A stretch of DNA of 64,000 bases, taken from contig JADJPR010000001.1 in assembly GCA_016713135.1 (NCBI GenBank), positions 525,290 through 589,289 on the forward strand, written 5' to 3'. Under the pieces are notes generated by a model that was not told the DNA's origin, made no database searches, and was given only the letters and a program-made list of their open reading frames with translations. Position numbers and translations under genes: made by a program. Origin of the DNA: Rhodanobacteraceae bacterium. GTDB taxonomy: Bacteria; Pseudomonadota; Gammaproteobacteria; Xanthomonadales; SZUA-5. Shown piece after piece: positions 38,701 to 47,486 of this stretch. Within the stretch, counting starts at the first letter, position 1; each line of letters begins with the position of its first letter.

Positions 38701-40440
38701 CCGACACCGCCGGCGCCTGCGCGCCCGACGGCGCCGCGACCAATGGCGAGGTGGAGGACTACACCGCCGGCATCCGCGTGGCCGATTTCGGCGATCTGCC
38801 GGATACCGGCGCCGGCAGCGGCGCGGGCAACTACGTGACCCTGCGCAGCGACGCGCGAGTGGCGCACACCATCGACACCACCGGCAGCACGCTGTTCCTC
38901 GGTGCGGGCGTGGACGCCGAGGGCGACGGCCAGCCGAATGCCGCCGCGGATGGCGACGACCTGGCCGGCGACGACGAGGACGGGCTCGATCCGCTGATCC
39001 GCATCGCGGTGACCGGCGCGCCATCCCAGTTCCTGGTGCGCGCGACCAACCTGCTGCCCGGCGGCGCCGGCGCCAACCTCTGCGGCTATGTGGACTGGAA
39101 CGGCGACGGCGACTTTGCCGATGCCGCGGAAACCAGCGTCACGCCGGTCGCCAACGGTGCCAGCAACGCCGGCGTGCTCGCCGTGTTCGGCATCGTCCCG
39201 GCCGGCAGCGAGGGCCAGCGCTACCTGCGCCTGCGCTACTCCAGCGCCAGTTGTGCGGCGCAGCCCGCCACCGGCGGCGATGCCGCGAGCCTGGTCGATG
39301 GCGAAGTGGAGGACTACCGCATTACGGTGCGCGCGGGCGACTTCGGCGATTTGCCCGATCCGGCCTTCGCCACCGGCCCCGGCAATTACTTCACGCGGGT
39401 GGCCGACAGCGGCGCGGCGCACGGTATCGAGCCCGGTCTGCGCATCGGCGCCTGTGTCGACGCCGAAGCCGACGGCCAGCCGGGCAGCGGCGCGGACGGC
39501 GACGATCTCGGCGCCGGCGCCGCCAGCGGCAGCTGCGCGGTCGCGGGCGATGACGAGGATGGCGTCACCGTGGCCGACCTCGGCTTCATCTCGACCCTGC
39601 CGGCCCAGGTACGGGTGCGCGTGACCAACACCACGGGGCGCGCCGGTTACCTGTGCAGCATGGTCGACTGGAACGGCGACGGCGATTTCGCCGACACCGT
39701 GGGCGGCACGCTCGAACTGGTGGCGCCGACCAACGTGCCGGGAAGCAGCGTCGACCAGCTCGTGACCGTCGATTTCGGCACAGCGCCGATCGCGCCGGTG
39801 GGCAGCAGCTACGCGCGCTTCCGCCTGAGCACCCAGGCCGGCTGCGCCGAGTCGGGTGCCTACACCGACGGCGAGGTCGAGGACTACCCGGTCACCATCA
39901 CGCGGCGCGACTACGGCGATTTGCCGGACACCGGCGCCGGTGTGGACAACGGCAACTACCGCACGCTGCTCGCCGATGGCGGCGCGGCGCACGACATCGT
40001 CGATGGCCTGTACCTCGGCGCGCTGGTCGATGCCGAGGCCGATGGTGTGCCGAATACCGCGGCCAACGGCGATGACCTCGCCGGCACGCCGGACGACGAG
40101 GACGGCGTCAACACCACCGATCTCGCCGGCTTCCACCTCGGCAGCCCGGCCAATCTGCGAATCACCGCGAGCAACAGCACCGGCGCGGCCGCGCAGGCCT
40201 GCGGCTATATCGACTGGAACCGCGACGGCGACTTCGACGACACCCGTGAAGCCGCCAGCGTGGCGGTACCCAGCGGCAGCAATGGCGCCAGCTTCACCCT
40301 GGCCTTTGGCGCGGTGCCGTCTTTCGGCCCGACCGGCCAGACCTGGGCGCGCGTGCGCCTGCAGCCCGCCAGCGCCGCCTGCGTGGCGGCCGGGCTGGTT
40401 GCCGGCGGCGAGGTAGAGGACTACACCGCCAGCGTCGGTG
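34380..40440 (+). repeat. Array of eleven GEVED-type coding repeats
   Basis: Eleven units of about 500-575 bases, each running from a GDLPDT- or GDAPD-type motif through LGACVD.E.DGQPN, GDDEDGV and an Asp-rich loop (DWNGDGDFAD) to the end motif DGEVEDY. The DGEVEDY-type motifs lie near 34910, 35409, 35919, 36489, 37068, 37593, 38169, 38745, 39300, 39870 and 40407. The loop spacing (D-x-N-x-D-x-D) fits calcium binding. Units are diverged at the DNA level, so this is an old array. Confidence 0.85.
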
Positions 40441-41456
40441 TCGGCGAGATGAGCCTGGGCAACCTGGTTTATCGCGATCGCGACAACAGCGGCAGCTTCA
40501 ACGCCGGGGACACGCCCTTCGAGGGCATCCCGGTGCAGCTGTTCCGCGATGCCGACGACAACGGCACGCCGGATGGCGCGGCCATCGCCAGCCAGGCCAC
40601 CGGGCCGGACGGCCGCTACCTGTTCGCCGAGCTGGTGCCGGATGTCTACCTGGTGTGCATCGATGCGCCGGCGGACTGGATCTCCAGCTCCGGCAGCGGC
40701 CGCCGCTACGGCGTGCCCGGCCCGACCGAACCCGCCGCCGATCCGGATGGCGACATCGACGGCGACGACAACGGCAGCGCCGGCACCCCGGTCACGCGCA
40801 TCTGCGCGCGCGGCGTGGGCCTCGAATTCGGCGCCGAACCGGTCACCGATGGCGACAGCGACGCCAACTCCAACCTGAGCGTGGACTTCGGCCTCGTGTA
40901 CAACTTCGATCTTGCGCTGCGCAAGACGCTCGCCCCCGGCCAGGCCAATCCGGTGCGACTCAACGCGACGGTGGTGTTCGCCATCGAGGTGTACAACCAG
41001 GGCACCGTGGCGGCACGCAACATCGTCGTCAGCGATACCTTGCCGCCCGGCCTGCTGCTCGCGGACGCGCAGTGGACCGGCAATGGCAATGTCGCCACGC
41101 GCACCATCGCCGGACCGCTGGCACCGGGGGCCAGCACGCAGGTCACGCTCACGGTGCGGGTGCAGAACACCGCGCTGGCCGGCGAGCTGCGCAATGTCGC
41201 GGAAATCAGCAGCGCGCAGGACAACCAGGGCCAGCCGGTGCCGAGCATCCTCGACCGCGACTCCGATCCGGACGGCGATGCCGGCAATGACACCGAGGTC
41301 GACGACGAGATCGGCAACGCCGGTGGTGATGAGGATGATGCGGACCCGGCGGTGGTGATCCTGGCCTTCGAGCCGATCCCGACGCTCGGCGGCGGTGCGC
41401 TGTGGCTGCTGGCGCTGCTGCTGGTGCTGCCGGCGGTGCGGCGGCTGACGCGCTGA
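35697..41456 (+). CDS. Giant repeat surface protein, C-terminal segment (GEVED units, SdrD-B, DUF11, IPTL-CTERM tail)
   Basis: A 1,919-residue frame that opens at a GTG overlapping the preceding stop (GTGA). It completes GEVED unit three and holds units four to eleven, an SdrD-B-like unit (LGNLVYRDRDNSGSFNAGD), a DUF11 domain (ALRKTLAPGQANPVRLNATV), and a tail beginning EPIPTLGG followed by a hydrophobic helix and a final RRLTR. That tail matches the IPTL-CTERM type of sorting signal, which is thought to be processed by an exosortase-like enzyme. The protein is probably surface-bound or part of the extracellular matrix. Confidence 0.85.
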   Translation: MTSTAPGLLDAWADFNRNGNWGDPGERIASGVVLAAGANALPLAVPCSASRGVANFRFRVSTTGVASFTGAAADGEIEDYQAEILGFDLGDLPDGAAGIGGGNYRTLLRGAGDNGPQHRIVPGLLLGAAVDNEADGQPGAAASGDDSAGATPDDEDGITVADLALTTGLPANVRALVTNTTGNPGRLCGFADLNADGDFGDANETAFVDIGGAVSAQTVTLAFGTLAASPATYNLTPPQASRLFRFRLADNQSACAADNDAAAPNGEVEDYIGTLLVPIDRGDLPDTAAGIGPANYETLIANGGPGHPLRPDLRIGACVDADADGQPNANANGDDLGTGSNLQGSCAVAGDDEDGFATVPSYLAGAATATSVSVLNSTGGAAQLCAFIDWNRDGDFLDTVGGALESVAVAVPSGGAPASVNINFGTAPVSIGTGVNYLRLRLASGAGACAPNGLAADGEVEDYRVAFEARDFGDLPDTGPGAGPANYATLSADAGASHGIVPGVFLGAGVDAEGDGQPNVNANGDDLNADDEDGVSFPGVDALYVGRLVAGRSNPVQLIASAAGRLNCFFDFNGNGSLVDSGEQVFNETLLAAGTQTLTIAVPASAGNTSVYYRCRYSDQAGDGNAPTGPAARGEVEDGLVPVLAADLGDLPDAAAGTAAGDYRTRIADQGAVHGLDSNLRLGACVDSEADGQPGALASGDDSGAGSVTQGSCALANDDEDGVTVGDLALVSTLPASVRAVVSNNTGAPANLCGFIDWNGDGDFADTVGGTPESATLSVATGVSNATQTLNFGNVPVTTTTASYARFRLQEGSTPCAASGAALRGEVEDYPVTITPPDYGDLPDTGAGSGPGNYRTSFADGGPLHPLRDGLRLGACVDSEANGAPGTAADGDDLAAGITLQGGCATANDDEDGLSAAALAALGNLIAGGSNPIPVQVTNITGSAARLCGFIDYNGDGDFADAGESQSAAVADGSANATATLNFAVPAGAQAGTRYARLRLSTDTAGACAPDGAATNGEVEDYTAGIRVADFGDLPDTGAGSGAGNYVTLRSDARVAHTIDTTGSTLFLGAGVDAEGDGQPNAAADGDDLAGDDEDGLDPLIRIAVTGAPSQFLVRATNLLPGGAGANLCGYVDWNGDGDFADAAETSVTPVANGASNAGVLAVFGIVPAGSEGQRYLRLRYSSASCAAQPATGGDAASLVDGEVEDYRITVRAGDFGDLPDPAFATGPGNYFTRVADSGAAHGIEPGLRIGACVDAEADGQPGSGADGDDLGAGAASGSCAVAGDDEDGVTVADLGFISTLPAQVRVRVTNTTGRAGYLCSMVDWNGDGDFADTVGGTLELVAPTNVPGSSVDQLVTVDFGTAPIAPVGSSYARFRLSTQAGCAESGAYTDGEVEDYPVTITRRDYGDLPDTGAGVDNGNYRTLLADGGAAHDIVDGLYLGALVDAEADGVPNTAANGDDLAGTPDDEDGVNTTDLAGFHLGSPANLRITASNSTGAAAQACGYIDWNRDGDFDDTREAASVAVPSGSNGASFTLAFGAVPSFGPTGQTWARVRLQPASAACVAAGLVAGGEVEDYTASVGVGEMSLGNLVYRDRDNSGSFNAGDTPFEGIPVQLFRDADDNGTPDGAAIASQATGPDGRYLFAELVPDVYLVCIDAPADWISSSGSGRRYGVPGPTEPAADPDGDIDGDDNGSAGTPVTRICARGVGLEFGAEPVTDGDSDANSNLSVDFGLVYNFDLALRKTLAPGQANPVRLNATVVFAIEVYNQGTVAARNIVVSDTLPPGLLLADAQWTGNGNVATRTIAGPLAPGASTQVTLTVRVQNTALAGELRNVAEISSAQDNQGQPVPSILDRDSDPDGDAGNDTEVDDEIGNAGGDEDDADPAVVILAFEPIPTLGGGALWLLALLLVLPAVRRLTR

Positions 41457-41597
41457 GGCGGGATGACCCGGTGGCGCGCGCCGCGCGTCATCGGGTGCCT
41501 GCTGCAAGGAGCCTGGAACGGTCTGCGCCGCGTGCCGGCTACGCGTTCCGCAGACTTCCGGGTTAACCTGAGCGGCCATCCTGACGGCGAACTCTCC

Positions 41598-42026
41598 ATG
41601 GCCCTCTGGCAATCCCCGGTGTCCGCGCAGCAGCTCGACGCGTTGGGCCGCGGCACTATCCACGATTCGCTTGGCATCGAGATCACGGACATCGGCGATG
41701 ACTACGTGCGTGGGCGCATGCCGGTGGACGCGCGCACCCACCAGCCCTACGGCTTGCTGCATGGCGGCGCCTCGGTGGTGCTGGCCGAATCGCTCGGCAG
41801 CATCGGCGCCGGGCTGGTGGTCGCCGGCAGTGGCGCCAAGGTCGTCGGCCTCGAGGTCAATGCCAACCATCTGCGGGCGGTGAAATCGGGCTGGGTCACC
41901 GGCACCGCACGTGCGCTGCACATCGGCCGCAGCACCCAGGTGTGGGAGATCCGCCTGGAGAACGATGCCGGCGAGCTGAGCTGCATCTCGCGCCTGACCA
42001 TGGCCGTGGTGCAGAAGGTGCCGTGA
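41598..42026 (+). CDS. Hotdog-fold acyl-CoA thioesterase, MenI/YdiI-like
   Basis: A 142-residue PaaI/MenI-type thioesterase. The key motif MPVDARTHQPYGLLHGGASV, with the catalytic acidic residue nearby in VLAESLGSIGAG, closely resembles YdiI/MenI (1,4-dihydroxy-2-naphthoyl-CoA hydrolase). If menaquinone is absent it may act as a general acyl-CoA hydrolase. The ATG at 41598 is chosen since the longer frame upstream is not family-like. It ends in a GTGA overlap with srkA. Confidence 0.88.
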   Translation: MALWQSPVSAQQLDALGRGTIHDSLGIEITDIGDDYVRGRMPVDARTHQPYGLLHGGASVVLAESLGSIGAGLVVAGSGAKVVGLEVNANHLRAVKSGWVTGTARALHIGRSTQVWEIRLENDAGELSCISRLTMAVVQKVP

Positions 42027-43033
42027 ACGGCCATCCTTTCGATGCGCTGCGGCCGGAGACGGTGCTCGCCGCGGTGGAGCACCTCGGGGTGGCCAGCGAT
42101 GGCCGGTTGTTCGCGCTCAACAGCTTCGAAAACCGGGTCTACCAGGTCGGCCGCGAGGGCGTCGAGCCGCTGATTGCGAAGTTCTACCGTCCCGGCCGCC
42201 TGACGGACGCCGAGATCCTTGAAGAGCACGCCTTTCTCGACGAACTGGCCGCGGCGGAGCTGCCGGTCGCGGCACCTATCCGCGATGGCGAAGGCCGCAG
42301 CCTGGTGGAGATCGACATCGCCGCGCGCGGCGACAGTGAGGACGCTGCCGGCCACGCCGCCGCGCGCTATCGCGTCGCGCTGTTCCCGCGGCTGCGCGGG
42401 CGCGCGCCGGAGCTGGAGGCGGAGGAACACCTCGAATGGCTCGGGCGACTGGTCGCACGGGTGCACCAGATCGGCGCGCGCGGGCACTTCCGCAAGCGCC
42501 CGCCACTGTCGGTTGCGCGCGTCGGCGAGCGCGGCCTGAAGGCAATGCTCGCCGGCCCGCTGATTCCGGACGGCCTGAAGGCGCGCTATGCCAGCTCCGG
42601 CGCGCGCCTGCTGGACGCGGTGCATGAACGCTACGCGCAGGTCGGCAAACTGCCCACGCTGCGCCTGCACGGTGACCTGCATGCGGGCAACCTGCTGTGG
42701 AACGAATCGGGTCCGCTGCTGGTCGATTTCGACGACTGCTGCGAGGGCCCGGCAATCCAGGACCTGTGGATGCTGCTGCCCGGAGACGAGGATGGGCGCC
42801 AGCGCGCGCTCGCCGCGCTGGTGGAGGGCTACGAGGTGTTCCGCATGTTCGACTGGGGCCAGGTGGAACTGATCGAAGCGCTGCGCGCGCTGCGCCTGCT
42901 GCACTACGGCGGCTGGCTGTGCGCTCGCCACGACGATCCGGCCTTCCCGCGTGCCTTCCCCTTCGCCACCCAGGCGCGCTTCTGGGAGGACCACCTGATG
43001 ACCCTGGAGCAGCAGTGCGAGGCGCTCGCGTGA
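42023..43033 (+). CDS. srkA: Stress response kinase SrkA (YihE-like)
   Basis: A 336-residue serine/threonine kinase of the APH-like fold, as in E. coli YihE, which limits death from envelope and oxidative stress. Seen: the N-terminal LNSFENRVYQVG, the Lys strand PLIAKFYRPGR, the catalytic loop LRLHGDLHAGNLLW, and the metal site LLVDFDDCCEGPAIQDLWM. The start is the GTG inside the GTGA overlap with the thioesterase; the end overlaps the next gene (TGATG). Confidence 0.9.
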   Translation: MNGHPFDALRPETVLAAVEHLGVASDGRLFALNSFENRVYQVGREGVEPLIAKFYRPGRLTDAEILEEHAFLDELAAAELPVAAPIRDGEGRSLVEIDIAARGDSEDAAGHAAARYRVALFPRLRGRAPELEAEEHLEWLGRLVARVHQIGARGHFRKRPPLSVARVGERGLKAMLAGPLIPDGLKARYASSGARLLDAVHERYAQVGKLPTLRLHGDLHAGNLLWNESGPLLVDFDDCCEGPAIQDLWMLLPGDEDGRQRALAALVEGYEVFRMFDWGQVELIEALRALRLLHYGGWLCARHDDPAFPRAFPFATQARFWEDHLMTLEQQCEALA

Positions 43034-43665
43034 TGCGCACGGCGTTGCGGCGGCTGGTCGCCGCCTGGCTGCTGGCCGCGGCGCCCGTGATCGCGATCGC
43101 GCAGGAATCCGGCCTGCAGTGCCTGGTGGATGCCAGCCGCGAGCAGATCGGCGTGACCCTGCACTACGACCCCACCTATGTCCGCCTGGCCTATCCCGGC
43201 GGCGACGTACCGCCCGAGCGTGGCGTGTGCACCGATGTCCTGGTGCGCGCCTGGCGCCGCCTCGGCATCGATCTGCAGCGACTGGTCCACGAGGACATGC
43301 GCGCGCATTTCGCACGCTACCCGCAGAACTGGGGCCTGCGCGCTCCGGACCGCAACATCGACCATCGCCGGGTGCCGAACCTCGCCACTTTCTTCAGCCG
43401 CCACGGGCAATCCCTCGGCACCGCTGGCGAGGATGCCGAGTTTCTGCCGGGCGACCTGGTCACCTGGCGCCTGCCGTCGGGCGTGCCGCACATCGGGATC
43501 GTCTCGGACCGCAAGTCGGCCTCAGGCACGCCGCTGGTGGTGCACAACATCGGCGCCGGTACGCGCGAGGAAGACATGCTCCGCGGCTTTCAGCTGACGG
43601 GTCACTTCCGCTACCGTCCGGCGGCGCTGCCCGAGGCCTGTTCACGGGGCGCTGACGACCGTTAA
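43033..43665 (+). CDS. Secreted DUF1287 protein (NlpC/P60-like fold)
   Basis: A 210-residue protein with a signal peptide (about residues 1-24, ending AIAQE). The motif ERGVCTDVLVRAWRRLGIDL holds the likely catalytic Cys, and GDLVTWRLPSGVPHIGIVSD with the following VVHNIGAG holds the His residues expected of an NlpC/P60-like hydrolase. The family (E. coli YijF) is of unknown function, perhaps wall-related. Its ATG overlaps the srkA stop, so translation is coupled. Confidence 0.85.
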   Translation: MRTALRRLVAAWLLAAAPVIAIAQESGLQCLVDASREQIGVTLHYDPTYVRLAYPGGDVPPERGVCTDVLVRAWRRLGIDLQRLVHEDMRAHFARYPQNWGLRAPDRNIDHRRVPNLATFFSRHGQSLGTAGEDAEFLPGDLVTWRLPSGVPHIGIVSDRKSASGTPLVVHNIGAGTREEDMLRGFQLTGHFRYRPAALPEACSRGADDR

Positions 43666-43700
43666 CATTCGCGAATTGTGCGCAATGGCGAGTGGTCTGC

Positions 43701-45965
43701 ATGCTGGACGAGGTTGAGATCGAGGGCACGGACGACGGCAGCAGCGACGAGGGCGGAAGTTGGTTCAGCCGCGCCAGCGGTGGCACGCGCACCTTCAGCG
43801 CAGGCTTCATCTTCCTCGCTTCGCTGTTCGTGCTGTTCTGGAACGAGAGCTACTCGAAGAAGCACGCCGACGGCCTCGCCGAACTGGCTGACCAGGTGCA
43901 GAGCGCGCAGCTCGGCGCGGTCAATCCGGCGCTGGATGGCAAGCCGATTCACCTCAGCGCGCGGGTCCACAGCCAGGCCGGCGCGCGCGATCCCTTCTTC
44001 GGCATCGGTACCGACGGCGCGGTGCTCTATCGCCATGTCGAGATGTTCCAGTGGATCGAGTACGAGGAAACCACCGGACGCGGGCGCAAGAAGCGGACCA
44101 CCTATCACTACGAACAGGGCTGGGACTCCGAGTATCACGATTCCAGCCAGTTCCATCAGCCGCAGGGCCACGAGAACCCCAGGCCGGTGCTCGAGAGCGA
44201 CGGCTTTTTCGCCGCGGATGCGCGCTTTGGTCCCTATCGCTTCGACAGCGAGGAGGTTGCGCGCCAGGCGCTGTGGGAGATCGATACTCCGGACGAACCC
44301 AACAGCCTCGGCAATTGGCCGAAGTATCTGCAGGAGCTGCCGCGGATCAGCAGCGGGTTGGCCGCCAAACGCTGGTACCAGCTGGAGCCGGGCGTTTACT
44401 ACCGCGGCAACGAAGCCTCCAATGAGCCCGAGCTCGGCGATCTCCAGGTCAGTTTCTACGCCTACTCCAACGACTATCCGCTGACCCTGATCGCGCGCCA
44501 GGAGGGCGAGCATCTGTACCCGTGGCGCGCCAGCAACGGCGACGAAATCCTGCTGGCGGCCGGCGGGACCCTGGACGCGCGGTCCCTCGTCAGGATGGCC
44601 GAGGAGCAGCAGGACAGCCTCACCCATACCTTGCGGATCGTAGGGCTGGCCGGTGCGGTGATCGGCGCCGCCGGTGTTGCCAGCTGGCTCGGCGGCTTCC
44701 TGAGCATGATCCCGGTGGTCGGGCGCCTGGTCTCGGTCTCGCTCGCGATTGCCGGCGGCCTGTTCGGACTGATTGCGGGCCTCGTCACCATCGTGGTCGG
44801 CTGGCTCGCGGCGCGGCCGTGGATCGCCGCGCTGCTGCTGATCGCGATCGGAAGCGCCGTGACCTGGGCGATCCAGAAGCGGCGCAAGGCGGACCAGGCC
44901 GCGCAACGCGCCAGGCGGGCCAGCAGCCTGGCCGCAGCGGCGCGCGCGCGGGCAGCGCAGGCACTGCAGGCGGCCACCCCGGCGGGCATGGTGCCGGCGA
45001 CCGCGGGAGGCCCCGCATTGCCACCGCCGCCGCCGCCCGGCCCGGGCGGTCCGCCTGCCGCCAAGGCGGCCTGGGCAGCCAAACTCGGCGCGACACCGGG
45101 CGCCCAGAAGCCGCCGGTCAAGGCACCGCCACCGCCACCGGTCGAGACGCGTGAGGAGTTGCCGCCCCTGGAATGGACTCCGGGCCTGATCTCGACCAAG
45201 CCACCCGCGGTGCGCACGCCTGCGGCTGAAACGCCGCGCGCATCGGAACGGCCGGCCGCACCCGCAGCGCCGGTTGCGCCACCTCGACCCGCCGCGCCCG
45301 CAGCCGCCAGCCCGCCGGCCGCGCCTGGAGGCATTCCCGGATTCGACATGGTCGATGCCCGTCCGCCGGCGGCGCCGGGCCCGATTCCCGGCTTCGACCT
45401 GATTGACGCGCCGCCGGCATCCAAACCAGCCGCGCCGGTCATTCCCGGGTTCGACATCATCGAGGCCCCAACGGCAACCGCCGCGCCGCCGACTCCGCGC
45501 ACTCCGTCCCCGGCGCGCCCCGCGGCGCCGCCGTCAATTCCCGGGTTCGACGTGGTCGAGCAGCGCCGCCCCGCAGAGCCGCTGTTCGACACCGTGCCAC
45601 TGCGCGATGCATCCGCCCCGCGCTTCGACCTGCTGCCGATGGACGAGGGCAACAGTGAGTTCCCGGACTTGCCCATGCAGGGCGCATTGTCCTCGCCCAT
45701 CACGCAGCCGGTGCCCGTTTCCGCGCCGGCACCCCAGCCCGCTCCCGCACGCACACCGGCGCCAGCGCCCGCCGCGCCGAAAAACGTGCGCATCGCACTT
45801 GGCACCAAGGGCGAGTACGCGCTGAACAAGATCGTGCGCCACCACCCCGACGGCCGCCAGGACGTGATCTGCTTCGAACTCATGCGCGCAGGCCAGCCGG
45901 TCAAGCGCGGCACCCAGGATGAGGTCAAGGAAGCGCTGCGACAGGCGCTGATGGCGGGACGCTGA
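43701..45965 (+). CDS. TMEM43-like membrane protein with a Pro-rich IPGFD-repeat tail
   Basis: A 754-residue protein. An acidic N terminus leads into a transmembrane helix (about 34-50), a large extracytoplasmic TMEM43-like region (to ~300), then three or four hydrophobic helices (about 305-400). A long Ala/Pro-rich tail carries four spaced repeats (IPGFDMVDA, IPGFDLIDA, IPGFDIIEA, IPGFDVVEQ). The last ~65 residues form a small domain (VRIALGTKGEYALNKIVRHH). TMEM43 proteins in bacteria lack a known role. The short repeats look like docking motifs. Confidence 0.8.
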   Translation: MLDEVEIEGTDDGSSDEGGSWFSRASGGTRTFSAGFIFLASLFVLFWNESYSKKHADGLAELADQVQSAQLGAVNPALDGKPIHLSARVHSQAGARDPFFGIGTDGAVLYRHVEMFQWIEYEETTGRGRKKRTTYHYEQGWDSEYHDSSQFHQPQGHENPRPVLESDGFFAADARFGPYRFDSEEVARQALWEIDTPDEPNSLGNWPKYLQELPRISSGLAAKRWYQLEPGVYYRGNEASNEPELGDLQVSFYAYSNDYPLTLIARQEGEHLYPWRASNGDEILLAAGGTLDARSLVRMAEEQQDSLTHTLRIVGLAGAVIGAAGVASWLGGFLSMIPVVGRLVSVSLAIAGGLFGLIAGLVTIVVGWLAARPWIAALLLIAIGSAVTWAIQKRRKADQAAQRARRASSLAAAARARAAQALQAATPAGMVPATAGGPALPPPPPPGPGGPPAAKAAWAAKLGATPGAQKPPVKAPPPPPVETREELPPLEWTPGLISTKPPAVRTPAAETPRASERPAAPAAPVAPPRPAAPAAASPPAAPGGIPGFDMVDARPPAAPGPIPGFDLIDAPPASKPAAPVIPGFDIIEAPTATAAPPTPRTPSPARPAAPPSIPGFDVVEQRRPAEPLFDTVPLRDASAPRFDLLPMDEGNSEFPDLPMQGALSSPITQPVPVSAPAPQPAPARTPAPAPAAPKNVRIALGTKGEYALNKIVRHHPDGRQDVICFELMRAGQPVKRGTQDEVKEALRQALMAGR

Positions 45966-45979
45966 AGGCAGAAGCGGGT

Positions 45980-46156
45980 GTGGGTGTTGGTTGTTGGTGT
46001 TGGAAAGAGCGAAGAGCCGTGGTGGCCAGCCTGGCGGCTATGACCGACTCCCGATAAGCGGTGTTGGTGTTGGTTGTGGGTGTTGGAAGGAGCGACATGC
46101 CGGGATGACCGGCCTGGCGGCTCTTGCCAACACCAACAACCAACACCAACACCAAC
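45980..46156. repeat. Intergenic hairpin element, GGTGTTGG type, with two left arms
   Basis: Left-type arms (GTGTGGGTGTTGGTTGTTGG and a near copy) occur at 45980-46004 and 46060-46087. One right arm of CCAACACCAACAACCAACAC type lies at 46126-46156. The stretch between left arms includes GGCCTGGCGGCT-like phrases also seen near the right arm. It fills the gap between convergent genes. Confidence 0.8.
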
Positions 46157-46164
46157 GCGCGCCG

Positions 46165-47358
46165 TCAGCGCGAGCGTGCCAGCATGACCGCCGCAACCGC
46201 CGCCCCCCCCAGCACCCCCGCCACCACGGGCGCGCCATGCAGTGCCGCGGCGGCCGCGCCGGCGGCCTGCAGCGTGCTCAAGGTCCAGCGGGATTCGGTC
46301 CTCGCCTCGGTCCAGCGTCCCAGCGCCCATAGCGACAGCACCACCCAGGCCGCGTAGGCGCCGCCCGGAAGGCCGGCCAGCGGCGCGCCGCCGCCAAGCG
46401 CGAGCACATGGGTGCCGGCGGCGATCAGCAGCAGGAACAGCAGGCCTGCGTAAACCGCCGCCGGGCCGGCCAGCGGCGGATCGTATTCGCGCAGCGCGGC
46501 GATCTGGAACGGCGGGTGCGGCTCGCTGGCCGCCAGGTCGGGCGGTTGCCAGCCGGGCGGCTTGATCCACACGCGCAGCTTGTCCAGCCAGTTGCGCGTG
46601 CGCCAGCTCATCCGCGCCAGGGCCGCGTAAACCTCCAGGTTGGCCCAGATCGGGTCCAGACTGTGCAGCGGCTTGCGCGTGCCGTACACCGGCTTGTCGT
46701 CCGCGCGCTCGTCCTCGAAGGTGCCGAACAGCCGGTCCCACAGGATCAGGATGCCGCCATAGTTCTTGTCCACATAGCGGTCGTTCACCGCATGGTGCAC
46801 GCGATGATTCGATGGCGAGGCGAACACCCGGTCGAACCAGCCGAGGCGCCCGACCTGCTCGGTGTGGATCCAGTACTGGTAAAGCAGATCGATCAGCGCG
46901 ACCGCGCCGAACACCAGCGGCGGGATCCCGGCGACCGCCAGCGGCAGGTAGAACACCCAGCCGAGCAGGAAGCCGCTGCTGGTCTGCCTGAGCGCGGTGC
47001 CGAGGTTGTAGTCCTCGCTCTGGTGGTGCACCACGTGCGCCGCCCACAGCACGCCTATCTCGTGGCCGAGGCGATGGTGCCAGTAGTACATGAAGTCGTA
47101 GCACAGCAGGCCGAGCGCCCACACCCACCAGGCATCCGCCGGCAGCTGCCACAGCGCCAGCGCCTCGTAGGCCGCCACGTAGACCCCGAAACCGAGCAGC
47201 CGCGCGTACAGCCCGCTGATCTGCGAGATCGCGCCCAGGCCCACGCTGTTGATGGTGTCGCCGAGGCGGAAGGCGCGCTGGCCGCGCGCATGCGCGACCG
47301 CCCATTCCAGCGCCATCAGCGCAAAGAAGACCGGAATGGCGTAGACGATCGGATTCAT
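46165..47358 (-). CDS. Sterol desaturase / fatty acid hydroxylase family protein
   Basis: A 397-residue di-iron membrane enzyme that hydroxylates or desaturates lipids. The three histidine clusters are complete: HHRLGHE, HVVHHQSEDYN and NHRVHHAVND. The arrangement, with extra helices after the catalytic domain (last ~110 residues), resembles alkylglycerol monooxygenase-like members. About eight or nine transmembrane helices. The lipid substrate is unknown. It converges with the TMEM43-like gene across the hairpin element. Confidence 0.9.
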   Translation of the reverse strand: MNPIVYAIPVFFALMALEWAVAHARGQRAFRLGDTINSVGLGAISQISGLYARLLGFGVYVAAYEALALWQLPADAWWVWALGLLCYDFMYYWHHRLGHEIGVLWAAHVVHHQSEDYNLGTALRQTSSGFLLGWVFYLPLAVAGIPPLVFGAVALIDLLYQYWIHTEQVGRLGWFDRVFASPSNHRVHHAVNDRYVDKNYGGILILWDRLFGTFEDERADDKPVYGTRKPLHSLDPIWANLEVYAALARMSWRTRNWLDKLRVWIKPPGWQPPDLAASEPHPPFQIAALREYDPPLAGPAAVYAGLLFLLLIAAGTHVLALGGGAPLAGLPGGAYAAWVVLSLWALGRWTEARTESRWTLSTLQAAGAAAAALHGAPVVAGVLGGAAVAAVMLARSR

Positions 47359-47486
47359 GCTCTCGGACAGGGCTCGGCGGCGAGGCGCAAGGTTTTCACG
47401 ACCTGCGGTGAGGACGCAACGAAGGCGTTGAACTTCGTGCGCCAAGCGTCAACAAACTTCACGCCAGAATGATCAAGGATTCCACC

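Noticed and set aside
37323..41921. Minus-strand open frame of 1,532 codons opposite the giant repeat gene
   Set aside because: Its product is Arg/Val/Gly/His-rich with no domain, and the plus strand shows clear repeated domains. Long antisense frames are expected in GC-rich repeat coding DNA.
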